Positions 55,722 through 64,000 of a DNA stretch of 64,000 bases are shown in pieces. Under the pieces are notes generated by a model. That model saw nothing but the letters and a program-made list of their open reading frames with translations, had not been told where the DNA came from and did not search any database. The translations under genes and the position numbers were made by a program. Source of the stretch: Phytophthora sp. 'mugwort' (lineage: Eukaryota > Oomycota > Peronosporomycetes > Peronosporales > Peronosporaceae). Location: contig JAUCEF010000004.1 in NCBI GenBank assembly GCA_033558025.1, positions 1,798,001 to 1,862,000 of the forward strand, given 5' to 3'. Position 1 is the first letter of the stretch, and every line of letters begins with the position of its first letter.

Positions 55722-56760
55722 ATGGATTCAAGTAACCTCGGATTGCCTCAAATGGCTAGCAGCTTACATTGTCGCCGAGGGTAGATCGACGTCGTAGGGT
55801 TAGCTTGCTATACATGCTCCTTTCGTTATGAAGTTCTGAATTTGGTTTTCGATGGTCAATGACTAGCTAAAACAAGAAACTTATCGGGAATGATGCTACT
55901 AGCTCATGAGGCCAACGAAATTTTGTTGATCCTCTTTCCGTGGAACTTAATTGACAATTACAGCCGACGTTTGTGATGTATCATGTTCCTTGCTTTATTC
56001 AAAACAAACAACTGTTTTGTTTCTCGTTCTGATGATAGTGTGTAGACCGCATGATCAAGACACTATTGAGCATATTAAACTCCCGAACTATCGGCGGCAA
56101 GTACTACGTCCTTGACCCGTAGACTATTTGCGTCCTATACTGTACCTTAGACGTTTTGGGCGAAAAATTGTCTCAAATCAGTTTTCATTTGGGTTATTAA
56201 AGTCACACCACGCGACTTTCACGAGCGCTGTGCTTGCGAGCTCGTGTGTAGAGGTCTACTAAACTGCATAAGAGCTTTACTCTATAATGCCTCATCAGAA
56301 CAACAAAAGAGTTTCGTCAGCAGAGTAAACCTGCCGAAATGCTGTTCCATCCATAAACGTTACTTTTAATTGCGGCACCAGGTAGCGGTATTTTCTAGGT
56401 GGTTGTTTTACCTGTTCACCTCGGGAAGAACGAGTTCTAGTTCCTCATCTTGCTCTACTACTACTACTAGGTCGACCTCACCCCCATTACAGCGACTCCC
56501 GCACCTCAACTAACACGTGTACAAACATTGTGGTGATGCTTCAAAAAGGTCAAACATCCTAAAAATGGCCCGAAATCCCTATTGGACCAGAATTACAAAA
56601 ATGTGCGCATAAGCAGACACAACTTAACCTGCATTCGAAATACTGGTGCATGTTCAGCCCTAACTAGTGATATCACACGATAACGGAAGTCGAGGAAGTT
56701 GGAATTGATTCAAGTTTGGAAAGCAATGGTCGATCGACCCGTGCGCTCCGTCACCAGCGA

Positions 56761-57015
56761 TTACCAGCCGTAGCCAATGCCGCCGAAGCCACCCCAGCGT
56801 CCCCATGGTCCCCATCCGTAGCCCCCCCATCCCGGGAAACCCTTGTGCCACCACTCCTTCTTGCCGTTCTCGGCGTCCGCGCTCTCCTTGTCGACAGGAA
56901 CAGCAAAGCTGGGCGTGTCAGCCGCTGCGAGAGATCTCAGTGCAGACGGACCGGCAGCGGTAGCGACGCCGGCACCAGCGACGAGGGCGGTGACGACGAA
57001 AGTAGTGAGCTTCAT
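56761..57015 (-). CDS. array unit 12: short secreted Gly/Trp-rich protein
   Basis: Protein identical to unit 1. A one-base insertion in the promoter near 57156 breaks the upstream in-frame extension seen in other units but leaves the 84-residue frame intact, which supports the downstream start. Confidence 0.87.
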   Translation of the reverse strand: MKLTTFVVTALVAGAGVATAAGPSALRSLAAADTPSFAVPVDKESADAENGKKEWWHKGFPGWGGYGWGPWGRWGGFGGIGYGW

Positions 57016-57321
57016 GTTCGTTGCGGAAACTGTGCGAAGTGAGGCAAGTTGGTTTGTGTGAACTGGTGACACAATGGTTCGTTCAGAGCTGGTTTTGATG
57101 GAACCTCTTCTTCGTCTTCTCCAAGACGGCGTCAATCTTGAGGATTGATTGAGTGCCGCCAACTCGAACATTTATGTAGTGCAAGAAAAGTCCTCGATTT
57201 CGCGGGTATTTGTTCGCTTGGATGAAGGATTTAACTTCCCTTGGAGGTGGAATCTTAGAACAGCCACAACTCCATTTGTTGCCAACATAACAAGTCGAGA
57301 ATCAACACCACCATCACAGCC

Positions 57322-57768
57322 ATGAAGTTCAGCGTCTTCCTCGTCGCCATGATGGCCATTCTCGGTACTGTCGCCGCTGCTGACCAACCTGTCGTCAAGA
57401 CTCCGACCGAAGCTCTCGAAAAGGTTCAAGCGTCTGCCTTACCCGACGGTGTCACGCTGATTGGAACTGCAGAGAAGATCGACCCTCCTGCTGGAGCTGC
57501 TACGACCATCGCGAAGGAAGCCCACAAGGACGACGACAAGGAGCAGCTCGGTTTGGGCCTTGGCGGATGGGGACTCGGCGGTTGGGGACTCGGCGGTTGG
57601 GGTGGATGGGGCGGTTGGGGTGGCTTTGGCCCCTACCGCTTCGGCTTCTTGCACGGCGGCTACCCTGGCTGGGCGTATCCGTTGGGTTACTGGAACCTGT
57701 TCGGCGCTGGTCTGTACGGCGGTGGGTGTGGTCTGGGCATTCCTTTCGGTGGTCTATACTATTGCTAG
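57322..57768 (+). CDS. array unit 12: secreted Gly/Trp-rich protein, 148 residues
   Basis: Protein identical to unit 1. Codons GCC/GAC. The following spacer has small deletions (CTATATGTACC; CTCTAATGCC). Confidence 0.87.
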   Translation: MKFSVFLVAMMAILGTVAAADQPVVKTPTEALEKVQASALPDGVTLIGTAEKIDPPAGAATTIAKEAHKDDDKEQLGLGLGGWGLGGWGLGGWGGWGGWGGFGPYRFGFLHGGYPGWAYPLGYWNLFGAGLYGGGCGLGIPFGGLYYC

Positions 57769-58808
57769 ATGGATTCAAGTAACCTCGGATTACCTCAAAT
57801 GGCTAGCAGCTTACATTGTCGCCGAGGGTAGATCGACGTCGTAGGGTTAGCTTGCTATACATGCTCCTTTCGTTATGAAGTTCTGAATTTGGTTTTCGAT
57901 GGTCAATGACTAGCTAAAACAAGAAACTTATCGGGAATGATGCTACTAGCTCATGAGGCCAACGAAATTTTGTTGATCCTCTTTCCGTGGAACTTAATTG
58001 ACAATTACAGCCGACGTTTGTGATGTATCATGTTCCTTGCTTTATTCAAAACAAACAACTGTTTTTGTTTCTCGTTCTGATGATAGTATGTAGACCGCAT
58101 GATCAAGACACTATTGAGCATATTAAACTCCCGAACTATCGGCGGCAAGTACTACGTCCTTGACCCGTAGACTATTTGCGTCCTATATGTACCTTAGACG
58201 TTTTGGGCGAAAAATTGTCTCAAATCAGTTTTCATTTGGGTTATTAAAGTCACACCACGCGACTTTCACGAGCGCTGTGCTTGCGAGCTCGTGTGTGAAG
58301 GTCTACTAAACTGCATAAGAGCTTTACTCTAATGCCTCATCAGAACAACAAAAGAGTTTCGTCAGCAGAGTAAACCTGCCGAAATGCTGTTCCATCCATA
58401 AACGTTACTTTTAATTGCGGCACCAGGTAGCGGTATTTTCTAGATGGTTGTTTTGCCTGTTCACCTCGGGAAGAACGAGTTCTAGTTCCTCATCTTGCTC
58501 TACTACTACTACTACTAGGTCGACCTCACCCCCATTACAGCGACTCCCGCACCTCAACTAACACGTGTACAAACATTGTGGTGATGCTTCAAAAAGGTCA
58601 AACATCCTAAAAATGGCCCGAAATCCCTATTGGACCAGAATTACAAAAATGTGCGCATAAGCAGACACAACTTAACCTGCATTCGAAATACTGGTGCATG
58701 TTCAGCCCTAACTAGTGATATCACACGATAACGGAAGTCGAGGAAGTTGGAATTGATTCAAGTTTGGAAAGCAATGGTCGATCGACCCGTGCGCTCCGTC
58801 ACCAGCGA

Positions 58809-59063
58809 TTACCAGCCGTAGCCAATGCCGCCGAAGCCACCCCAGCGTCCCCATGGTCCCCATCCGTAGCCCCCCCATCCCGGGAAACCCTTGTGCCACC
58901 ACTCCTTCTTGCCGTTCTCGGCGTCCGCGCTCTCCTTGTCGACAGGAACAGCAAAGCTGGGCGTGTCAGCCGCTGCGAGAGATCTCAGTGCAGACGGACC
59001 GGCAGCGGTAGCGACGCCGGCACCAGCGACGAGGGCGGTGACGACGAAAGTAGTGAGCTTCAT
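58809..59063 (-). CDS. array unit 13: short secreted Gly/Trp-rich protein
   Basis: Protein identical to unit 1. Confidence 0.85.
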   Translation of the reverse strand: MKLTTFVVTALVAGAGVATAAGPSALRSLAAADTPSFAVPVDKESADAENGKKEWWHKGFPGWGGYGWGPWGRWGGFGGIGYGW

Positions 59064-59368
59064 GTTCGTTGCGGAAACTGTGCGAAGTGAGGCAAGTTGG
59101 TTTGTGTGAACTGGTGACACAATGGTTCGTTCAGAGCTGGTTTTGATGGAACCTCTTCTTCGTCTTCTCCAAGACGGCGTCAATCTTGAGGATTGATTGA
59201 GTGCGCCAACTCGAACATTTATGTAGTGCAAGAAAAGTCCTCGATTTCGCGGGTATTTGTTCGCTTGGATGAAGGATTTAACTTCCCTTGGAGGTGGAAT
59301 CTTAGAACAGCCACAACTCCATTTGTTGCCAACATAACAAGTCGAGAATCAACACCACCATCACAGCC

Positions 59369-59815
59369 ATGAAGTTCAGCGTCTTCCTCGTCGCCATGAT
59401 GGCCATTCTCGGTACTGTCGCCGCTGCTGACCAACCTGTCGTCAAGACTCCGACCGAAGCTCTCGAAAAGGTTCAAGCGTCTGCCTTACCCGACGGTGTC
59501 ACGCTGATTGGAACTGCAGAGAAGATCGACCCTCCTGCTGGAGCTGCTACGACCATCGCGAAGGAAGCCCACAAGGACGACGACAAGGAGCAGCTCGGTT
59601 TGGGCCTTGGCGGATGGGGACTCGGCGGTTGGGGACTCGGAGGCTGGGGTGGCTGGGGCGGTTGGGGTGGCTTTGGCCCCTACCGCTTCGGCTTCTTGCA
59701 CGGCGGCTACCCTGGCTGGGCGTATCCGTTGGGTTACTGGAACCTGTTCGGCGCTGGTCTGTACGGCGGTGGGTGTGGTCTGGGCATTCCTTTCGGTGGT
59801 CTATACTATTGCTAG
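59369..59815 (+). CDS. array unit 13: secreted Gly/Trp-rich protein with paralog-like silent tract
   Basis: Protein identical to unit 1, but 59641-59653 carries three silent differences that match the long paralogs at 16021 and 31042 (GGAGGCTGGGGTGGCTGGGG) rather than the other 13 units. Confidence 0.87.
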   Translation: MKFSVFLVAMMAILGTVAAADQPVVKTPTEALEKVQASALPDGVTLIGTAEKIDPPAGAATTIAKEAHKDDDKEQLGLGLGGWGLGGWGLGGWGGWGGWGGFGPYRFGFLHGGYPGWAYPLGYWNLFGAGLYGGGCGLGIPFGGLYYC

Positions 59816-60856
59816 ATGGATTCAAGTAACCTCGGATTGCCTCAAATGGCTAGCAGCTTACATCGTCGCCGAGGGTAGATCGACGTCGTAGGGTTAGCTT
59901 GCTATACATGCTTCCTTTCGTTATGAAGTTCTGAATTTGGTTTTCGATGGTCAATGACTAGCTAAAACAAGAAACTTATCGGGAATGATGCTACTAGCTC
60001 ATGAGGCCAACGAAATTTTGTTGATCCTCTTTCCGTGGAACTTAATTGACAATTACAGCCGACGTTTGTGATGTATCATGTTCCTTGCTTTATTCAAAAC
60101 AAACAACTGTTTTTGTTTCTCGTTCTGATGATAGTATGTAGACCGCATGATCAAGACACTATTGAGCATATTAAACTCCCGAATTATCGGCGGCAAGTAC
60201 TACGTCCTTGACCCGTAGACTATTTGCGTCCTATACTGTACCTTAGACGTTTTGGGCGAAAAATTGTCTCAAATCAGTTTTCATTTGGGTTACTAAAGTC
60301 ACACCACGCGACTTTCACGAGCGCTGTGCTTGCGAGCTCGTGTGTAGAGGTCTACTAAACTGCATAAGAGCTTTACTCTATAATGCCTCATCAGAACAAC
60401 AAAAGCGTTTCGTCAGCAGAGTAAACCTGCCGAAATGCTGTTCCATCCATAAACGTTACTTTTAATTGCGGCACCAGGTAGCGGTATTTTCTAGATGGTT
60501 GTTTTGCCTGTTCACCTCGGGAAGAACGAGTTCTAGTTCCTCATCTTGCTCTACTACTACTACTAGGTCGACCTCACCCCCATTACAGCGACTCCCGCAC
60601 CTCAACTAACACGTGTACAAACATTGTGGTGATGCTTCAAAAAGGTCAAACATCCTAAAAATGGCCCGAAATCCCTATTGGACCAGAATTACAAAAATGT
60701 GCGCATAAGCAGACACAACTTAACCTGCATTCGAAATACTGGTGCATGTTCAGCCCTAACTAGTGATATCACACGATAACGGAAGTCGAGGAAGTTGGAA
60801 TTGATTCAAGTTTGGAAAGCAATGGTCGATCGACCCGTGCGCTCCGTCACCAGCGA

Positions 60857-61111
60857 TTACCAGCCGTAGCCAATGCCGCCGAAGCCACCCCAGCGTCCCC
60901 ATGGTCCCCATCCGTAGCCCCCCCATCCCGGGAAACCCTTGTGCCACCACTCCTTCTTGCCGTTCTCGGCGTCCGCGCTCTCCTTGTCGACAGGAACAGC
61001 AAAGCTGGGCGTGTCAGCCGCTGCGAGAGATCTCAGTGCAGACGGACCGGCAGCGGTAGCGACGCCGGCACCAGCGACGAGGGCGGTGACGACGAAAGTA
61101 GTGAGCTTCAT
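60857..61111 (-). CDS. array unit 14: short secreted Gly/Trp-rich protein
   Basis: Protein identical to unit 1; the leader has the TTCAAAGC variant of units 1 and 3. Confidence 0.85.
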   Translation of the reverse strand: MKLTTFVVTALVAGAGVATAAGPSALRSLAAADTPSFAVPVDKESADAENGKKEWWHKGFPGWGGYGWGPWGRWGGFGGIGYGW

Positions 61112-61416
61112 GTTCGTTGCGGAAACTGTGCGAAGTGAGGCAAGTTGGTTTGTGTGAACTGGTGACACAATGGTTCGTTCAAAGCTGGTTTTGATGGAAC
61201 CTCTTCTTCGTCTTCTCCAAGACGGCGTCAATCTTGAGGATTGATTGAGTGCGCCAACTCGAACATTTATGTAGTGCAAGAAAAGTCCTCGATTTCGCGG
61301 GTATTTGTTCGCTTGGATGAAGGATTTAACTTCCCTTGGAGGTGGAATCTTAGAACAGCCACAACTCCATTTGTTGCCAACATAACAAGTCGAGAATCAA
61401 CACCACCATCACAGCC

Positions 61417-61863
61417 ATGAAGTTCAGCGTCTTCCTCGTCGCCATGATGGCCATTCTCGGTACTGTCGCCGCTGCTGACCAACCTGTCGTCAAGACTCCG
61501 ACCGAAGCTCTCGAAAAGGTTCAAGCGTCTGCGTTACCCGACGGTGTCACGCTGATTGGAACTGCAGAGAAGATCGACCCTCCTGCTGGAGCTGCTACGA
61601 CCATCGCGAAGGAAGCCCACAAGGACGACGACAAGGAGCAGCTCGGTTTGGGCCTTGGCGGATGGGGACTCGGCGGTTGGGGACTCGGCGGTTGGGGTGG
61701 ATGGGGCGGTTGGGGTGGCTTTGGCCCCTACCGCTTCGGCTTCTTGCACGGCGGCTACCCTGGCTGGGCGTATCCGTTGGGTTACTGGAACCTGTTCGGC
61801 GCTGGTCTGTACGGCGGTGGGTGTGGTCTGGGCATTCCTTTCGGTGGTCTATACTATTGCTAG
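61417..61863 (+). CDS. array unit 14: secreted Gly/Trp-rich protein, 148 residues
   Basis: Protein identical to unit 1. Codons at 39/42 are the mixed pair GCG/GAC, unique in the array. It is the last complete gene; its 3' spacer runs to 62620. Confidence 0.87.
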   Translation: MKFSVFLVAMMAILGTVAAADQPVVKTPTEALEKVQASALPDGVTLIGTAEKIDPPAGAATTIAKEAHKDDDKEQLGLGLGGWGLGGWGLGGWGGWGGWGGFGPYRFGFLHGGYPGWAYPLGYWNLFGAGLYGGGCGLGIPFGGLYYC

Positions 61864-62620
61864 ATGGATTCAAGTAACCTCGGATTACCTCAAATGGCTA
61901 GCAGCTTACATTGTCGCCGAGGGTAGATCGACGTCGTAGGGTTAGCTTGCTATACATGCTTCCTTTCGTTATGAAGTTCTGAATTTGGTTTTCGATGGTC
62001 AATGACTAGCTAAAACAAGAAACTTATCGGGAATGATGCTACTAGCTCATGAGGCCAACGAAATTTTGTTGATCCTCTTTCCGTGGAACTTAATTGACAA
62101 TTACAGCCGACGTTTGTGATGTATCATGTTCCTTGCTTTATTCAAAACAAACAACTGTTTTTGTTTCTCGTTCTGATGATAGTATGTAGACCGCATGATC
62201 AAGACACTATTGAGCATATTAAACTCCCGAACTATCGGCGGCAAGTACTACGTCCTTGACCCGTAGACTATTTGCGTCCTATACTGTACCTTAGACGTTT
62301 TGGGCGAAAAATTGTCTCAAATCAGTTTTCATTTGGGTTATTAAAGTCACACCACGCGACTTTCACGAGCGCTGTGCTTGCGAGCTCGTGTGTAGAGGTC
62401 TACTAAACTGCATAAGAGCTTTACTCTATAATGCCTCATCAGAACAACAAAAGCGTTTCGTCAGCAGAGTAAACCTGCCGAAATGCTGTTCCATCCATAA
62501 ACGTTACTTTTAATTGCGGCACCAGGTAGCGGTATTTTCTAGATGGTTGTTTTGCCTGTTCACCTCGGGAAGAACGAGTTCTAGTTCCTCATCTTGATCT
62601 ACTACTACTGCTACTAGGTC

Positions 62621-62700
62621 TGTCTGGCGCTGGTCGGTACGGCGGCGGGTGATAATAAAAAAAATCGTTTTTGCTAGCTACCGCTAAACACGAACCCTAA
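62621..62700. other. right junction of the array with a displaced gene fragment
   Basis: Immediately after the TAC run the spacer homology ends and about 27 bp (TGGCGCTGGT-GGTACGGCGG) resemble the codons for GAGLYGGG near the end of the 148-residue gene, followed by an A run. Confidence 0.6.
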
Positions 62701-63072
62701 CCGTCCCTTCGTGAACAATGGCATCGATGGCACATTCTTGGCCGCAAGTTCACTATCAAGCGCCAACTATCCTTCATCGACAAGTTCTACCTGGACATTT
62801 CGGGCATTCGTACGTCTGAAGTGGCTAACCAGCTCTTCATGGGACTGTCAGCGATTGGAGCACGACCATTGTTTTGGACACCACGTGATGTCAGTATGGA
62901 GGCTCAGGTGGCCATGCCAACGTGGCGCTTCTACTTCGGCCAAGAAATGCCCCCCCCCCTCGTGTTTGAAAGTGCGTGGATTCGTGACAAACCAATTAGC
63001 GTATGGTGGACACTTTTGTTCGACGCGAGGAAAACGCTCTGTTGCGCCACTCGAGCGAGCTACTGGCTTTAG
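62701..63072 (+). pseudogene. retroelement ORF1-like fragment
   Basis: Open from just after a TAA at 62698 to TAG at 63070. It reads LGRKFTIKRQLSFIDKFYLD, then ISGIRTSEVANQLFMGLSAI, GARPLFWTPRDV and PTWRFYFGQ. This pattern (aromatic VDI/LDISG segment, ALxxLGARP, TPRDV, TWRxYF) is one I associate with ORF1 of oomycete non-LTR retroelements, but the name is by memory of family style only. No start codon near the beginning, so it is a fragment. Confidence 0.45.
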
Positions 63073-64000
63073 GCAGTCGCCGTATGCAATAGTGCTTCCC
63101 TCCGAAAGTGACCGTCTTCACCATAAGCAACGCGACACTGCGCAAGCTGTAGACAACCCCATCAACTCAACCCATGATGATCATATCATTGTGGCCACGC
63201 CAGATCGACACCCAGTCGCGCCAAGCGATTTTCCTACGTCTGCGACGCAAGAGCTGCCCCCCCATGGCATATCTCGCCAAGCGTCCGTTCGTTCGAGAAT
63301 GCAGACACCTTATGCGGCTGGTTGGCATCCTCTTCAGGACCCGTTTTACACGACCACGGTTCTCAATTGACAATTGAAGAACAATCGGACATGGAAATGG
63401 AATCTGCTCCAAGCGATGAAGACGTGGATATGCTGCATCATCCTGAATCAGGATTTAAGCGAAGCGAGTCGTCTCTCGCAGATGCAAACCCTTTTGCACC
63501 CCTCGATACGATGGAATGCAACTTTGAAACCTTTTAACCGGAAGTTCAGGAGGGTATGCGTCTGGTGTCCTCATCACTCCTCAGTTGGTTCGCACTAGCA
63601 CGGCCCCTGAACCTCAAGAGCCGCTGCCGACTAAAAGACGCGCAACGGACCTCAACAAGCGTTCGAGCGCAAACCTCAAACCGGACGAAGAAATCCTGGT
63701 CTCGGCACAGTAGACTTGTCTAGAATCTCATGAGGACCGCCTCATTCAAAACGTACAACACATAGGCCCCGCTAAGAAGCTCTTGCATGAGTCCAAGAAC
63801 ATGGATCAGGTGGTCCAATCCATTCCCGCGATGCCAATTGCGTGGTCAACTGCGTTTTAGTGTGATCTGGCTTCAGAAGGCAACGACATGAAGGACATTG
63901 CTGATCGAATCCTGGGATTGTCTGGAAATCTTGGAAGCAAAAACTCAAAGGCTCTGAAGAAATATCAGAAAATTATGAAAAATGGAGCTGCATCTGAATT
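63073..64000. other. probable continuation of the retroelement remnant
   Basis: Frames at 63174-63377 and 63322-63537 (the latter acidic, with DMEMESAPSDEDVDML and NPFAPLDTM) may be the rest of ORF1 after frameshifts. From 63541 to the window end no supported gene is seen. Confidence 0.35.

Larger units (their letters stand above)
34156..62620. repeat. tandem array, 13.9 units of about 2,048 bp, each with a divergent secreted-protein gene pair
   Basis: Fourteen units with start-to-start spacing of 2,047-2,051 bp. Each has a minus-strand 84-residue gene, a 305-bp divergent promoter, a plus-strand 148-residue gene and a noncoding spacer of about 1,040 bp. Length differences come mainly from a TAC trinucleotide run in the spacer and single-base indels. 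Units are about 99 percent alike by eye. The first unit lacks the last few bases of the spacer on its left; the last stops inside the TAC run region. Distinct silent variants in each unit argue against a simple assembly duplication. Confidence 0.95.

Noticed and set aside
34156..62620. CRISPR array
   Set aside because: The repeat unit is 2 kb with intact eukaryotic-type genes; there are no short direct repeats with unique spacers.
34156..62620. Satellite DNA or pure assembly duplication
   Set aside because: Every unit has intact reading frames and its own combination of silent variants and indels, which neither a noncoding satellite nor a copied contig would show.

Overview
The window looks like nuclear DNA of an oomycete, most likely Phytophthora or a close relative. 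The basis is short GT-AG introns of about 70-190 bp, an initiator-like promoter element of the oomycete type, and a mixed load of decayed transposons (hAT, piggyBac, Ngaro/DIRS-type, non-LTR with an OTU domain, pogo-like, Ty3/gypsy) whose residual protein motifs resemble those of Phytophthora elements. This assignment is by recognition only; no search was run.

Layout. 1-10.9 kb is a transposon graveyard with two hAT fragments and a multi-exon, frameshifted piggyBac-type transposase on the minus strand (about 8.1 to 4.6 kb). 11.0-15.9 kb is the only ordinary gene block: a four-exon prohibitin-2 gene, a two-exon TIM23 gene (both products act in the mitochondrial inner membrane), and an unrecognised 669-residue coiled-coil protein. 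From 16.0 kb the window is dominated by small secreted proteins rich in Gly and Trp. Two long paralogs with an expanded Asp-Asn-Lys linker (16021-16542 minus, 31042-31581 plus) sit in a nearly perfect inverted repeat of about 1.07 kb. The arms are separated by about 13.5 kb filled with an Ngaro/PAT-type element showing the split-direct-repeat layout, an internally deleted non-LTR element, and a pogo-like transposase remnant. Spacer remnants beside both arms indicate an older head-to-tail array of the long form.

34156-62620 is the main find: 13.9 tandem units of about 2,048 bp. Each unit carries a divergent gene pair sharing a 305-bp promoter: a minus-strand 84-residue and a plus-strand 148-residue secreted Gly/Trp-rich protein. 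All 28 genes are intact. All 14 copies of the short protein are identical; the 148-residue protein has one substitution (G100S) in two copies. Unit-specific silent variants, a five-unit-offset block duplication and a conversion-like tract indicate unequal exchange and gene conversion. The array abuts a truncated Ty3/gypsy integrase on its left; on its right it ends in a scrambled gene fragment followed by a retroelement ORF1-like remnant.

How the genes work together: the two array proteins are probably co-expressed in fixed ratio from one bidirectional promoter and exported together. Their function (wall, spore or cyst coat, adhesive, or apoplastic/host-directed protein) cannot be read from the sequence.
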